Source: Streptococcus sp. 596553
GTDB lineage: Bacteria > Bacillota > Bacilli > Lactobacillales > Streptococcaceae
Length of the DNA stretch: 64,000 nucleotides
Reading direction: 5' to 3'
Assembly (NCBI RefSeq): GCF_900411395.1
Contig: NZ_OXCQ01000010.1
Span: 1 to 64,000, forward strand
The position numbers were made by a program, and so were the translations under genes. Positions 19,348 through 29,458 of this stretch are shown here, piece after piece. The first letter of the stretch is position 1; the number at the start of each line of letters is the position of its first letter. The notes below the pieces were generated by a model. That model worked only from the letters and a program-made list of their open reading frames with translations. It did no database searches and was not told the origin of the DNA.

Positions 19348-20874
19348 ATGATAAAAATCAATCACCTGACCATCACACAAAACAAAGATTTACGAGACCT
19401 TGTCTCAGACTTAAACATGACCATCCAAAACGAAGAGAAGGTCGCTATTATTGGCGAAGAAGGAAATGGTAAATCGACCTTGCTTAAAACTTTAATGGGG
19501 GAAACTTTGCCTGATTTCACTATCAGGGGAGACATCCAGTCTGACCATCAGTCACTGGCTTACATTCCTCAAAAACTTCCCGAGGACCTGAAAAAGAACA
19601 CTTTACACGACTACTTCTTTTTAGATACTATTGATTTAGATTACAGTGTCCTCTATCGTTTGGCGGAGGAATTGCATTTTGATAGCAATCGTTTCGCAAG
19701 TGACCAAGAGATTGGCAGTCTATCAGGGGGCGAAGCTTTGAAAATTCAGCTCATCCATGAGTTAGCCAAACCCTTTGAGATTCTATTTTTAGATGAACCT
19801 TCAAATGACCTAGACCTTGAAACGGTTGATTGGCTAAAAAGTCAGATTCAAAAGATTCGGCAAACTGTTATTTTCATCTCCCATGATGAGGACTTTCTGT
19901 CTCAAACGGCTGATACTATTGTCCACTTGCGACTGGTCAAGCACCGTAAAGAAGCGGAAACACTAGTAGAGCATTTAGACTATGATCGCTATAGTGAGCA
20001 GATAAAGGCTAATTTTGCCAGACAAAGTCAGCAAGCTGCTAACGACCAAAGAGCCTATGACAAAACCATGGAAAAACATCGGCGAGTCAAGCAAAATGTA
20101 GAAACTGCACTTCGAGCTACCAAAGACAGTACTACCGGTCGCCTATTGGCTAAAAAGATGAAAAATATCCTCTCTCAAGAAAAACGCTACGAAAAGGCAG
20201 CTCAGTCCATGACCCAAAAGCCACTTGAAGAGGAAGAAATCAGACTTTTCTTCTCAGATATACAGCCATTACCTGCTTCTAAAGTCTTAATCCAACTGGA
20301 AAAAGAAAATTTATCCATTGGCGACCGAATTTTGGTGCAAGAACTACAATTAACTGTCCGTGGCCAAGAAAAAATTGGTATCATCGGCCCAAATGGTGTT
20401 GGGAAATCAACTCTGTTAGCCAAATTACAGCAACTTCTGAATGATAAAAGAGAGATTTTACTTGGTTTTATGCCACAAGATTACCATAAAAAACTACAAT
20501 TAGATTTATCACCAATAGCCTATCTCAGCAAAACTGGGGAAAAAGAGGAACTACAAAAAATCCAATCTCACCTAGCCAGTCTCAATTTCAGTTATCCAGA
20601 AATGCAGCATCAAATTCGCTCCTTATCTGGCGGACAACAGGGTAAACTCCTGCTTTTGGATTTAGTCTTGTGCAAACCAAACTTTCTCCTGTTGGATGAA
20701 CCTACACGAAACTTTTCTCCCACTTCTCAACCCCACATCAGGAAACTCTTTGCAACCTATCCGGGCGGTCTCATCACTGTTTCGCATGACCGTCGTTTCT
20801 TAAAAGAGGTCTGTTCAAGCATCTACCGCTTGACAGAACACGGTTTGGAGCTAGTTAATTTAGACGATTTATAA
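19348..20874 (+). CDS. ABC-F ATPase, antibiotic-resistance subtype candidate
   Basis: A 508-residue soluble protein with two ABC ATPase domains and no membrane segment, hence ABC-F: these bind the ribosomal E site. Domain 1 has Walker A GEEGNGKST (36-44), signature LSGGE and Walker B FLDEPSNDLD; domain 2 has GPNGVGKST, LSGGQQGK and LLLDEPTRNFSP. A charged linker of about 100 residues separates them. The second D-loop lacks the usual NHLD and reads TRNFSP, as I recall in Lsa/Vga/Lmo0919-type proteins that protect against lincosamides, pleuromutilins and streptogramins A. Substrate remains a guess. AGAAAGGA precedes the ATG. Confidence 0.85.
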   Translation: MIKINHLTITQNKDLRDLVSDLNMTIQNEEKVAIIGEEGNGKSTLLKTLMGETLPDFTIRGDIQSDHQSLAYIPQKLPEDLKKNTLHDYFFLDTIDLDYSVLYRLAEELHFDSNRFASDQEIGSLSGGEALKIQLIHELAKPFEILFLDEPSNDLDLETVDWLKSQIQKIRQTVIFISHDEDFLSQTADTIVHLRLVKHRKEAETLVEHLDYDRYSEQIKANFARQSQQAANDQRAYDKTMEKHRRVKQNVETALRATKDSTTGRLLAKKMKNILSQEKRYEKAAQSMTQKPLEEEEIRLFFSDIQPLPASKVLIQLEKENLSIGDRILVQELQLTVRGQEKIGIIGPNGVGKSTLLAKLQQLLNDKREILLGFMPQDYHKKLQLDLSPIAYLSKTGEKEELQKIQSHLASLNFSYPEMQHQIRSLSGGQQGKLLLLDLVLCKPNFLLLDEPTRNFSPTSQPHIRKLFATYPGGLITVSHDRRFLKEVCSSIYRLTEHGLELVNLDDL

Positions 20875-20890
20875 ATTTGCAACATAGCAA

Positions 20891-20917
20891 AAATCCAGAG
20901 ACGACCTCTGGATTCTT
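20891..20917. terminator. Bidirectional terminator between ABC-F and htpX
   Basis: Stem AATCCAGAG/CTCTGGATT with loop ACGAC (20892-20914), A-run on the left and T-run on the right; it serves the two convergent genes. Confidence 0.85.
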
Positions 20918-21817
20918 TTACATCTGTTTCAAACGTTCGATCCGTTCTGAGATAGGTGGGTGGGTATAAAAGAGTTTTTGGAACCCTCCACCTTTCTTAG
21001 GATCATTGATATAAAGTGCACTGCTGGCATCATCGACAGGACGACTCATGGGTTTACTATTGTCTAACTTACGTAGGGCATTAATCATTCCTTGAGGATT
21101 GCGCGTCAACTCAACACTGGAAGCATCAGCTAGGAATTCCCTCTGACGAGAAATAGCTAGTTGCACCAAAGTTGCAGCGAGGGGAGCCAACACGATAGCT
21201 AGTAGGGAAACCACGAGCATAATGATTTCTAAGCCATTTCCTTCTCTGTCATCGTCACTTCGTCTGCGACCTGCGCCACCCCACCACATCATACGACCAG
21301 CCATACTAGAAAGCATGGTGATAGCACTAGCAAGGGCGACAGCAATAGTCGAAATACGGATATCGTAATTACGGATATGACTGACTTCATGTCCCATAAC
21401 AGCTTCTAGCTCCTCACGATTCATGATAGCTAATAGACCTGACGTCGCAGCAACAGCCGCATTTTGAGGATTAGAACCTGTCGCAAAGGCATTTAAGGCT
21501 GGATCATCAATGATGAAAACACGGGGCATAGGAATCTGAGCGACCATAGCCATATCTTCCACTACATGGTAGAGGTCTGGTGCCGTTTGTTCATCCACCT
21601 CACGCGCTCCATTCATGGACATGACAATCTCTGTCGATTGAAAAATCATGGACAAGGCATAGATAAAGCCGATAATCAGTGCGATAACCAAACCACCAAT
21701 CCCAGACCGCATAAAGAGGTAACCAACCGCATAGCCAACAAGAGCTAAGAGTAGGAAAAATACCAGCAACAAAATCCACGTTTTTCGTTTATTGCTTGCA
21801 ATTTGATCAAACAACAT
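20918..21817 (-). CDS. htpX: Membrane metalloprotease HtpX
   Basis: A 299-residue M48 family protease that acts in membrane-protein quality control. It has two N-terminal hydrophobic segments, the zinc motif HEVSH at 143-147 with catalytic Glu, a further pair of membrane segments near 155-210 and a downstream zinc-ligand Glu in 'REFLADASS'. ATG 21817 is preferred to the GTG at 21826 because AGGTGA stands five bases upstream. The start lies just past the lemA stop, so the two are translationally linked. Confidence 0.95.
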   Translation of the reverse strand: MLFDQIASNKRKTWILLLVFFLLLALVGYAVGYLFMRSGIGGLVIALIIGFIYALSMIFQSTEIVMSMNGAREVDEQTAPDLYHVVEDMAMVAQIPMPRVFIIDDPALNAFATGSNPQNAAVAATSGLLAIMNREELEAVMGHEVSHIRNYDIRISTIAVALASAITMLSSMAGRMMWWGGAGRRRSDDDREGNGLEIIMLVVSLLAIVLAPLAATLVQLAISRQREFLADASSVELTRNPQGMINALRKLDNSKPMSRPVDDASSALYINDPKKGGGFQKLFYTHPPISERIERLKQM

Positions 21818-21818
21818 C

Positions 21819-22379
21819 TTAGTCACCTAAACCGCTAAAATCAACTTTAGGAACTGCCTTTTCCTCTTCTGGTGTTTGAAGGAAATCTGCTGCTTTAAAT
21901 CCAAACATTCCAGCGATAATATTGCTTGGGAAAGTTTCTAATTTTACATTGTAGTTGCTGACAACACTGTTATAGAGTTGACGAGAGTAAGAAATTTTAT
22001 TTTCCGTGTTTGTCAACTCCTCTTGCAATTTAACAAAGTTGGCACTAGCTTTCAAATCTGGATAGCTTTCTGCAACTGCAAAAATACCTGAAACCTGACG
22101 AGTAAGGGTATCACTAGCTTTCATAGCTTCTGCTGGTGAAGTCGCTGCCGCCACTTGGTTACGCAGTTCTGCCACCTTTTCAAGGGTAGAACCTTCATAT
22201 TTGGCATAACCTTTTACAGTCTCAATCAAGTTTGGCAATAGATCATTTCGACGTTTCAACTGAACATCAATCTGACTCCAAGCCTCCTTTGTTTGCATAC
22301 GATTTTTAACCAAACCGTTATAGCTAACAATCACAAAAATAACAATAAGAGCTAAAACTCCAAGAATAATCCAAGTCAT
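21819..22379 (-). CDS. lemA: LemA family protein
   Basis: A 186-residue protein with an N-terminal membrane helix (about 3-22) and a long helical outer domain typical of LemA: '[30 protein letters not shown]'-type core (shown here across residues 38-67) and '[13 protein letters not shown]' near the end. LemA is commonly paired with htpX, as here; its molecular role is unclear. It has its own start behind AAGGAC. Confidence 0.93.
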   Translation of the reverse strand: MTWIILGVLALIVIFVIVSYNGLVKNRMQTKEAWSQIDVQLKRRNDLLPNLIETVKGYAKYEGSTLEKVAELRNQVAAATSPAEAMKASDTLTRQVSGIFAVAESYPDLKASANFVKLQEELTNTENKISYSRQLYNSVVSNYNVKLETFPSNIIAGMFGFKAADFLQTPEEEKAVPKVDFSGLGD

Positions 22380-22472
22380 TATATAAGTCCTTTCTGCTTT
22401 TAGATTAGTACCAGTATATCAAATTTTTAATGATTGTGGTAAAATAAGATGATACTAAAGAAGGAAATAACT

Positions 22473-23186
22473 ATGAAACCAGAAACATTTTACAACTTGC
22501 TTGCCGAGCAAAATCTTCCACTTTCTGACCAGCAAAAAAAACAATTTGAACGTTATTTTGAGCTCTTAGTCGAGTGGAATGAAAAGATTAATTTAACAGC
22601 CATTACGGATAAGGAAGAAGTTTATCTCAAACATTTTTACGATTCGATTGCACCCATTCTTCAAGGTTTGATTCCCAATGAAACTATCAAACTTCTTGAT
22701 ATCGGAGCTGGGGCAGGATTTCCTAGTCTGCCGATGAAAATCCTCTATCCTCAGCTAGATGTGACTATCATTGATTCACTCAATAAGCGCATCAACTTCC
22801 TCCAACTGTTGGCTCAAGAACTGGATTTGGACGGTGTTCATTTCTACCATGGACGTGCCGAAGATTTTGCCCAAGACAAAAACTTCCGTGCTCAATATGA
22901 TTTTGTAACAGCTCGTGCTGTAGCCCGTATGCAGGTCTTGTCTGAATTGACTATTCCCTACCTTAAAGTTGGCGGGAAACTATTGGCACTCAAGGCCAGC
23001 AATGCGCCTGAGGAGTTGTTAGAAGCTAAGAATGCCCTCAACCTCCTTTTTAGTAAGGTCGAAGACAATCTCAGCTACGCTCTACCTAATGGAGATCCGC
23101 GCTACATCACAGTGGTAGAAAAGAAAAAGGAAACACCAAATAAATATCCACGTAAGGCTGGCATGCCCAATAAACGCCCACTTTAA
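22473..23186 (+). CDS. rsmG: 16S rRNA m7G527 methyltransferase RsmG
   Basis: RsmG (GidB) methylates N7 of G527 in 16S rRNA with S-adenosylmethionine; loss gives low-level streptomycin resistance in other bacteria. The 237-residue protein has the SAM-binding motif [14 protein letters not shown] near residues 69-82 and 'VTARAVARM' downstream. The start at 22473 follows GAAGGAAAT; a 24-nt longer frame begins too close to the promoter TATAAT-like region. Gene stands alone, divergent from lemA. Confidence 0.95.
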   Translation: MKPETFYNLLAEQNLPLSDQQKKQFERYFELLVEWNEKINLTAITDKEEVYLKHFYDSIAPILQGLIPNETIKLLDIGAGAGFPSLPMKILYPQLDVTIIDSLNKRINFLQLLAQELDLDGVHFYHGRAEDFAQDKNFRAQYDFVTARAVARMQVLSELTIPYLKVGGKLLALKASNAPEELLEAKNALNLLFSKVEDNLSYALPNGDPRYITVVEKKKETPNKYPRKAGMPNKRPL

Positions 23187-23205
23187 TCTTTTTAGTAAAA
23201 AAATA

Positions 23206-23366
23206 TTTACAAAGTTTGTAATTTTTGCTATACTATCACAAGCAAAGGTTTTTAATGTCATCCCGTGAGGTGACGAAGACGCAGAAATATTTAAAACTCT
23301 TTAAAGTCTAGATTTTAGAGAAGTCTTACTCTGAGGGCCTATTGCTGTAAAATAATGGGCTCTTTT
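23206..23366 (+). promoter_or_regulatory. Promoter and PyrR attenuator of uraA
   Basis: -35 TTTACA (23206-23211), 17-base spacer, -10 TATACT (23229-23234). The leader holds GTCATCCCGTGAGGTGACGAA (first 20 bases begin at 23257), a hairpin with the PyrR loop motif, and a terminator stem of about 11 bp between GAGGGCCTATT (23333) and AATGGGCTCTT (23354-23364) with a T-run. Start codon of uraA follows at 23391. The gene is thus probably repressed by UMP through PyrR. Confidence 0.85.
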
Positions 23367-23390
23367 TTGATGCCCAAAAGTGAGGTTTAT

Positions 23391-24674
23391 ATGAAACAAG
23401 AATCAACTGTTGATTTGTTACTAGACGTTGACCAACGTCCTTCAGCTGGAAAAGGAATTCTCCTTAGTTTCCAACACGTTTTCGCCATGTTTGGTGCGAC
23501 CATCTTAGTACCATTGATTTTGGGAATGCCTGTATCTGTTGCCCTTTTTGCTTCAGGTGTTGGAACACTCATCTACATGATTTCAACTGGTTTTAAAGTT
23601 CCAGTTTATCTAGGTTCTTCATTCGCCTTTATCACAGCTATGTCACTGGCTATGAAAGAAATGGGTGGTGATGTATCTGCTGCTCAAACAGGGGTTATCT
23701 TGACTGGTTTGGTCTATGTCCTTGTGGCTACCAGCATCCGATTTGTAGGAACAAAATGGATTGATAAACTCTTGCCACCAATCATTATCGGTCCTATGAT
23801 CATCGTTATCGGTCTTGGACTTGCAGGTTCAGCTGTTACCAATGCAGGTCTTGTAGCAGACGGAAATTGGAAAAATGCTCTTGTAGCAGTTGTTACTTTC
23901 TTGATTGCTGCCTTTATCAATACAAAAGGAAAAGGCTTCCTACGAATCATTCCATTCCTCTTTGCCATTATCGGTGGTTACCTCTTCGCACTAACTCTTG
24001 GCTTAGTTGACTTTACACCAGTTCTTAAAGCTAACTGGTTTGAAATTCCTGGTTTCTACTTGCCATTTAGTACTGGTGGTGCCTTTAAAGAGTACAATCT
24101 TTACTTTGGTCCAGAAACCATCGCCATCTTGCCAATCGCTATCGTAACAATTTCTGAACATATCGGAGACCATACTGTTTTGGGTCAAATCTGTGGCCGT
24201 CAATTCTTAAAAGAACCAGGTCTTCACCGTACTCTTCTTGGTGACGGTATCGCAACTTCTGTTTCTGCCTTCCTTGGTGGACCAGCCAATACAACTTACG
24301 GAGAAAATACAGGGGTTATCGGTATGACTCGTATCGCTTCTGTCTCAGTCATCCGTAACGCTGCCTTCATCGCAATTGCCCTTAGCTTCCTTGGTAAATT
24401 CACTGCCTTGATTTCAACCATTCCAAACGCTGTACTTGGTGGTATGTCAATCCTTCTCTATGGGGTTATCGCCAGCAACGGTTTGAAAGTCTTGATTAAA
24501 GAACGTGTAGACTTCGCTCAAATGCGTAACCTAATCATCGCGAGTGCTATGTTGGTTCTTGGACTTGGAGGAGCTATCCTTAAACTTGGTCCAGTTACTC
24601 TTTCAGGAACTGCCCTATCAGCTATGACAGGAATCATCTTGAACTTGATCTTGCCATACGAAAATAAAGACTAA
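23391..24674 (+). CDS. uraA: Uracil permease
   Basis: A 427-residue NCS2-family uracil:proton symporter with about 14 membrane segments. Family marks include 'QHVFAMFGATILVPLILG' near the N-terminus, 'ISEHIGDHTVLG' with conserved acidic residues near residue 250, and 'GGPANTTYGENTGV' which binds substrate. The start at 23391 follows GAGGT; the ATG 36 bp upstream lies in the attenuator terminator and is rejected. Also called pyrP; separate from the pyrR operon but shares PyrR control. Confidence 0.96.
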   Translation: MKQESTVDLLLDVDQRPSAGKGILLSFQHVFAMFGATILVPLILGMPVSVALFASGVGTLIYMISTGFKVPVYLGSSFAFITAMSLAMKEMGGDVSAAQTGVILTGLVYVLVATSIRFVGTKWIDKLLPPIIIGPMIIVIGLGLAGSAVTNAGLVADGNWKNALVAVVTFLIAAFINTKGKGFLRIIPFLFAIIGGYLFALTLGLVDFTPVLKANWFEIPGFYLPFSTGGAFKEYNLYFGPETIAILPIAIVTISEHIGDHTVLGQICGRQFLKEPGLHRTLLGDGIATSVSAFLGGPANTTYGENTGVIGMTRIASVSVIRNAAFIAIALSFLGKFTALISTIPNAVLGGMSILLYGVIASNGLKVLIKERVDFAQMRNLIIASAMLVLGLGGAILKLGPVTLSGTALSAMTGIILNLILPYENKD

Positions 24675-24688
24675 GAGTCTAAACACCA

Positions 24689-24719
24689 AATCCGCTCAGA
24701 CAACTGAGTGGATTTTTTC
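24689..24719 (+). terminator. uraA terminator
   Basis: AATCCGCTCAG-ACAA-CTGAGTGGATT followed by six T. Confidence 0.9.
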
Positions 24720-24759
24720 GTACACTATAATACAAATATCTGTAAATTGTTAAAATCAA

Positions 24760-24835
24760 AAAACGTATAATATCAGGTATTCTAAAACCTTGATACTATA
24801 CGTTTTATCATAGAAATTTTTACTTCATTTTCTCA
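24760..24835 (-). repeat. 74-nt inverted-repeat element, copy 2
   Basis: Reverse-oriented copy of the element at 10661-10734. Stem 24760-24775 with 24791-24806 has one G.U-type mismatch; the flank reads TACTTCATTTTCT on the plus strand, the complement of the copy 1 flank. Compared with copy 1 the stem shows paired changes (CGCAT/ATGCG to CGTAT/ATACG) that preserve pairing. It lies between uraA and ffh, which converge, and may terminate both. Confidence 0.8.
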
Positions 24836-24864
24836 TCAAATGAGATTTGCATCAATCCCTTATC

Positions 24865-26436
24865 TTACTTACGTTTCTTCTTCGCTTTTTTCATTTTGTT
24901 AGCCATACGTTTCATAGACTGTTTCATGGCAAATTCACCGATTTTACCTTTGAGTCCACCACCAAACATCTGGCTCATATCTGGCATTCCTGCTCCTCCG
25001 AGAGCTGACAGGTCAGGCATACCGCCTTGTCCCATCATTCCTTCAAGGGCAGACATATCCATTCCTCCCATATTTGGCATATTTTTAGGAAGGTTGTTTG
25101 GATTGATTCCCATCTGCTTCATCATCTTGTTCATATCCCCAGACATAACACCCTGCATGAGCTGTTTAGCCTGGTTAAAGTCCTTGATGAATTTATTTAC
25201 TTCGACAAAGGTATTTCCAGAACCTGCAGCGATACGACGGCGACGGCTTGGATTTAACAAATCTGGATTTTCACGTTCTTCAGGTGTCATTGAAGACACA
25301 ATGGCACGTTTGCGCGCAATCTGGCGCTCATCTACCTTCATGTTTTGAAGGGCTGGATTGTTGGCCATACCTGGAATCATCTTGAGCAAGTCTTCCATTG
25401 GCCCCATGTTTTGCACCTGATCCAATTGATCGATGAAATCATTGAAATCAAAGGTGTTTTCACGCATCTTCTCAGCCATTTCAAGGGCTTTTTGCTCATC
25501 GTATTCTTGAGAAGCTTTCTCAATCAAAGTGAGCATATCCCCCATACCAAGGATACGGCTAGACATGCGATCTGGGTGGAAGGTTTCAATGTCCGTAATC
25601 TTTTCACCTGTACCAGTGAACTTGATTGGTTTTCCAGTAATATGACGAACAGATAGAGCAGCACCACCACGAGTGTCCCCATCAATCTTGGTAAGGATGA
25701 CCCCAGTCACTTCCAACTGAGCATTAAACTCACGCGCAACATTGGCCGCTTCTTGACCAATCATGGCATCAACGACGAGCAAAATTTCATTTGGTTGAGC
25801 TAGTGTTTTCACATCGCGAAGCTCATTCATCAGAAGCTCATCAATCTGCAAACGACCTGCCGTATCAATCAAGACATAGTCATTATGATTAGCTTGGGCT
25901 TGTTCCAAACCTTGACGTACAATCTCCACAGCTGGAACCTCTGTTCCAAGAGCGAAGACAGGCACATCAATCTGTTGTCCCAAGGTCTTAAGCTGATCAA
26001 TAGCAGCAGGGCGATAAATATCCGCCGCAATCATCAAGGGACGGGCATTTTCTTCTTTCTTGAGTTTGTTAGCCAATTTACCTGCAAAGGTTGTTTTACC
26101 AGCCCCCTGCAAACCAACCATCATGATGATGGTAGGAATCTTAGGTGACTTGATAATTTCTGCCGTATCAGAACCTAAAACAGCTGTCAGTTCCTCATCT
26201 ACAATTTTAATAATCTGTTGAGCAGGATTAAGGGTATCAATGACCTCATGCCCGACTGCACGCTCACGAACTTTCTTGATAAAGTCCTTTACAACAGGCA
26301 AGGCAACGTCGGCCTCAAGCAAGGCCAAGCGAATTTCTTTGGTTGCCTCTTGGACATCAGATTCAGAGATTTTTCCTTTTTTACGTAGATTTTTAAAGAC
26401 GTTTTGCAAACGTTCTGTTAAACTTTCAAATGCCAT
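24865..26436 (-). CDS. ffh: Signal recognition particle protein Ffh
   Basis: Ffh binds signal sequences and 4.5S RNA and delivers nascent chains to FtsY. The 523-residue protein has the N domain (1-95), the GTPase domain with GLQGAGKTT near 108-116, DTAGR, and TKIDGD, and a Met-rich M domain (about 300-450). The C-terminal tail is rich in Gly-Met repeats and ends in a Lys/Arg cluster. It follows ylxM by 11 bp. Confidence 0.98.
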   Translation of the reverse strand: MAFESLTERLQNVFKNLRKKGKISESDVQEATKEIRLALLEADVALPVVKDFIKKVRERAVGHEVIDTLNPAQQIIKIVDEELTAVLGSDTAEIIKSPKIPTIIMMVGLQGAGKTTFAGKLANKLKKEENARPLMIAADIYRPAAIDQLKTLGQQIDVPVFALGTEVPAVEIVRQGLEQAQANHNDYVLIDTAGRLQIDELLMNELRDVKTLAQPNEILLVVDAMIGQEAANVAREFNAQLEVTGVILTKIDGDTRGGAALSVRHITGKPIKFTGTGEKITDIETFHPDRMSSRILGMGDMLTLIEKASQEYDEQKALEMAEKMRENTFDFNDFIDQLDQVQNMGPMEDLLKMIPGMANNPALQNMKVDERQIARKRAIVSSMTPEERENPDLLNPSRRRRIAAGSGNTFVEVNKFIKDFNQAKQLMQGVMSGDMNKMMKQMGINPNNLPKNMPNMGGMDMSALEGMMGQGGMPDLSALGGAGMPDMSQMFGGGLKGKIGEFAMKQSMKRMANKMKKAKKKRK

Positions 26437-26447
26437 TTTTCTTCCTC

Positions 26448-26780
26448 TTATTCTCTATTATCAATGCTTGTTAAAATTTCTATCTGCTCTTGCAGAAAGT
26501 CATCCTTGGGATAGCGCTCCAAAATCTGATCAAAAATCTGACTGCGGACAATGTAGTCCGAGTACATGTGCAATTTCATCTCATAATCTTCCAGAATCTT
26601 TTCTGTCCGCTTGATATTATCATAGACAGCCTGACGACTGACACCAAACTCCTCGGCAATCTCAGCGAGGCTGTAATCATCAGCATAGTAGAGCTCTATG
26701 TAGTTCATTTGCTTGTCTGTCAAAAGCGCCGCATAAAATTCAAAGAGCGCATTCATACGATTGGTTTTTTCGATTTCCAT
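26448..26780 (-). CDS. ylxM: YlxM-type HTH protein
   Basis: A 110-residue helix-turn-helix protein of the YlxM/UPF0122 family, sigma-70 region 4-like ('[21 protein letters not shown]' contains the HTH, about residues 33-53). In Firmicutes it is co-transcribed with ffh and modulates SRP assembly; the tight coupling here supports that. The start at 26780 has a weak ribosome site. Confidence 0.93.
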
Positions 26781-26870
26781 AACTTTTATTATACCAAAAA
26801 ATAGCCTAATCTACCACACTAGGAAGCCAATCCAAGAGGATAGCTAGCTAAATTTGAAAAAGACATGAGC

Positions 26871-27248
26871 CTAGCCCCAAGTAATTTCCAATTGATAGCG
26901 GGCAAAGGGTTGCCCCTCTTGATTTTGTAGCTGATAATCTAGTTCAATCTTTTGCCCATCAACTTGATAATGGCTCGTTTGGATGATAAACTCCTGCATA
27001 CCCATAGGTGTAGGAATATAGGCTAAACTATCACTATCCTTTAGAAAGCGCATAATGGTCTTGGGATTGGAAAATCGGCTCATCACCAGTTCTTGACCAT
27101 GAAATTTAATAACCACTTTTTCCTTTTCCTCATTATAGAAAAGCAGGTAGCTATAATCTCCTTTTTCATGCACTTCCACGTCATAAAGCTGGTCAATCAC
27201 TTCCAACTGCTCATCAAACTGAATCGTATTTCGCATCCGAATCTTCAC
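26871..27248 (-). CDS. DUF1934 (YwiB-like) beta-barrel protein
   Basis: A 125-residue cytosolic protein that matches the DUF1934 pattern: 'MKIRMRNTIQFDEQLEVIDQ' start, a central 'YLLFYNEEKEKVVIKF' strand pair and C-terminal 'LDYQLQNQEGQPFARYQLEI' segment typical of the calycin-like fold. No known function. It is divergent from the HD hydrolase gene and shares a short 70-bp promoter region. Confidence 0.8.
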   Translation of the reverse strand: MKIRMRNTIQFDEQLEVIDQLYDVEVHEKGDYSYLLFYNEEKEKVVIKFHGQELVMSRFSNPKTIMRFLKDSDSLAYIPTPMGMQEFIIQTSHYQVDGQKIELDYQLQNQEGQPFARYQLEITWG

Positions 27249-27302
27249 ATCAAGTCCTCTTTCTTGTCTCTTGTCCTACTATTTTACCAAAAACTCTAGC
27301 TT

Positions 27303-27322
27303 TTTGCTATAATGGTCATATG
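27303..27322 (+). promoter_or_regulatory. Extended -10 promoter placing +1 at the start codon
   Basis: TGC-TATAAT at 27305-27313 is an extended -10; the ATG of the HD gene begins at 27320, only six bases later, so the expected transcript starts at or next to the A of ATG. No Shine-Dalgarno sequence is present. A leaderless mRNA is the simplest reading. Confidence 0.6.
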
Positions 27323-28624
27323 AACGAAAAAGTATTCCGTGACCCAGTTCACAACTACATCCATGTCAATAATCAAATCATCTATGACTTGATTAATACA
27401 AAAGAATTTCAGCGTTTGCGTCGAATCAAGCAACTGGGAACTTCCAGTTATACCTTCCACGGTGGAGAACACAGTCGCTTCTCCCATTGTCTTGGAGTCT
27501 ATGAGATTGCTCGTCGTATCACGGAGATTTTTGAAGAAAAATATCCAGACGAATGGAATCCTTCTGAGTCTCTCTTGACCATGACAGCTGCTCTCCTACA
27601 TGACCTTGGACATGGTGCCTACTCCCATACTTTTGAACATCTCTTTGATACCGACCATGAAGCCATTACTCAGGAGATTATCCAAAGTCCTGAAACGGAG
27701 ATTCACCAAGTCCTGCTACAAGTGGCGCCAGATTTTCCAGAAAAGATAGCCAGTGTCATTGACCATACCTATCCTAACAAGCAGGTCGTGCAACTCATTT
27801 CCAGTCAGATTGATGCGGACCGCATGGACTATCTCTTGCGTGACTCCTATTTTACGGGAGCTTCCTATGGGGAATTTGACCTGACTCGGATCCTCCGAGT
27901 CATTCGTCCTGTCGAAAATGGCATCGCCTTTCAGCGCAATGGCATGCACGCCATCGAAGACTATGTCCTCAGTCGCTACCAGATGTACATGCAGGTTTAT
28001 TTCCACCCTGCAACACGCGCTATGGAAGTTCTCCTACAGAATCTCCTCAAGCGCGCCAAGGAACTCTATCCTGAGGACAAGGACTTCTTTGCACGAACTT
28101 CTCCACACCTCCTGCCTTTCTTTGAAAAAAATGTGACCTTGACTGACTATCTGGCTCTGGATGATGGTGTGATGAATACCTATTTCCAACTCTGGATGAC
28201 CAGTCCTGACAAGATTCTCGCAGATTTGTCGCAACGCTTTGTCAACCGCAAGGTCTTTAAATCCATTACCTTTTCACAAGAGGACCAAGATCAACTCGCT
28301 AGCATGAGAAAATTGGTTGAGGACATCGGCTTTGATCCCGACTACTATACTGCCATTCATAAGAACTTCGACCTCCCTTATGATATCTATCGTCCCGAAT
28401 CTGAAAATCCACGGACACAGATTGAGATTTTACAAAAGAATGGTCAACTGGCCGAACTCTCTAGCCTGTCTCCTATCGTCCAATCCCTTGCTGGTAGTCG
28501 TCACGGAGATAATCGCTTTTATTTTCCAAAAGAAATGTTAGACCAAAACAGCATCTTTGCTAGCATTACCCAGCAATTTTTACACTTGATTGAGAACGAT
28601 CATTTTACCCCAAATAAAAACTAG
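27320..28624 (+). CDS. HD-domain phosphohydrolase (YwfO family)
   Basis: A 434-residue metal-dependent HD-superfamily hydrolase related to dNTP triphosphohydrolases. 'HGGEHSRFSHCLGVYEIA' (His pair, residues about 47-64) and 'ALLHDLGHGAYSHTFEH' (HD motif, about 91-107) give the metal ligands, with a third set in 'SQIDADRMDYLLRD'. The start is fixed by the conserved 'KVFRDPVHNYI' segment that begins at residue 4, although no ribosome site precedes it. The next gene, a Cof phosphatase, follows by 12 bp. Confidence 0.9.
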   Translation: MNEKVFRDPVHNYIHVNNQIIYDLINTKEFQRLRRIKQLGTSSYTFHGGEHSRFSHCLGVYEIARRITEIFEEKYPDEWNPSESLLTMTAALLHDLGHGAYSHTFEHLFDTDHEAITQEIIQSPETEIHQVLLQVAPDFPEKIASVIDHTYPNKQVVQLISSQIDADRMDYLLRDSYFTGASYGEFDLTRILRVIRPVENGIAFQRNGMHAIEDYVLSRYQMYMQVYFHPATRAMEVLLQNLLKRAKELYPEDKDFFARTSPHLLPFFEKNVTLTDYLALDDGVMNTYFQLWMTSPDKILADLSQRFVNRKVFKSITFSQEDQDQLASMRKLVEDIGFDPDYYTAIHKNFDLPYDIYRPESENPRTQIEILQKNGQLAELSSLSPIVQSLAGSRHGDNRFYFPKEMLDQNSIFASITQQFLHLIENDHFTPNKN

Positions 28625-28636
28625 AAGAGGAAATTT

Positions 28637-29443
28637 ATGAGTATTAAACTAATTGCCGTCGATATTGACGGAACCCTTGTCAATAGCCAAAAGGAAATCA
28701 CTCCTGAAGTCTTTTCTGCCATCCAAGATGCCAAACAAGCTGGTGTCAAAGTCGTCATTGCAACGGGCCGCCCTATCGCAGGTGTTGCCAAACTTCTGGA
28801 CGACTTGCAGTTGAGAGACGAGGGTGACTATGTCGTGACCTTCAATGGTGCCCTGGTCCAAGAAACCGCTACAGGCCATGAGATTATCAGCGAATCCTTG
28901 ACCTATGAAGATTATCTAGATATGGAATTCCTCAGTCGCAAGCTCGGTGTCCACATGCACGCCATTACTAAGGATGGTATCTACACTGCCAATCGCAATA
29001 TCGGAAAATACACAGTGCACGAATCAACCCTCGTCAGTATGCCTATTTTCTACCGCACTCCTGAAGAAATGGCTGACAAGGAAATTGTCAAATGTATGTT
29101 CATCGATGAACCAGAAATCCTCGATGCTGCGATTGAAAAAATTCCAGCAGAATTTTACGAACGCTACTCCATCAACAAATCTGCTCCTTTCTACCTCGAA
29201 CTCCTTAAAAAGAATGTGGACAAGGGTTCAGCTATTACTCACTTAGCTGAAAAACTCGGATTGACCAAAGATGAAACAATGGCTATCGGTGACGAAGAAA
29301 ATGACCGTGCTATGCTGGAAGTCGTTGGTAACCCCGTTGTCATGGAAAACGGAAATCCAGAAATCAAAAAAATCGCCAAATACATCACCAAAACAAATGA
29401 CGAATCCGGCGTAGCCCATGCCATTCGTACATGGGTACTGTAA
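28637..29443 (+). CDS. Cof-type HAD sugar-phosphate phosphatase
   Basis: A 268-residue HAD-IIB phosphatase. Motif I DIDGTLVNS (residues 9-17) holds the nucleophile and acid/base Asp; motif II is ATGR with Thr43; motif III/IV is 'AIGDEENDRAML' near 216-227. The cap domain lies between. Members hydrolyse sugar phosphates and FMN or PLP with broad range, so the true substrate is unknown. In an operon with the HD hydrolase. Confidence 0.92.
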   Translation: MSIKLIAVDIDGTLVNSQKEITPEVFSAIQDAKQAGVKVVIATGRPIAGVAKLLDDLQLRDEGDYVVTFNGALVQETATGHEIISESLTYEDYLDMEFLSRKLGVHMHAITKDGIYTANRNIGKYTVHESTLVSMPIFYRTPEEMADKEIVKCMFIDEPEILDAAIEKIPAEFYERYSINKSAPFYLELLKKNVDKGSAITHLAEKLGLTKDETMAIGDEENDRAMLEVVGNPVVMENGNPEIKKIAKYITKTNDESGVAHAIRTWVL

Positions 29444-29458
29444 AAGGGTATGAATAGA

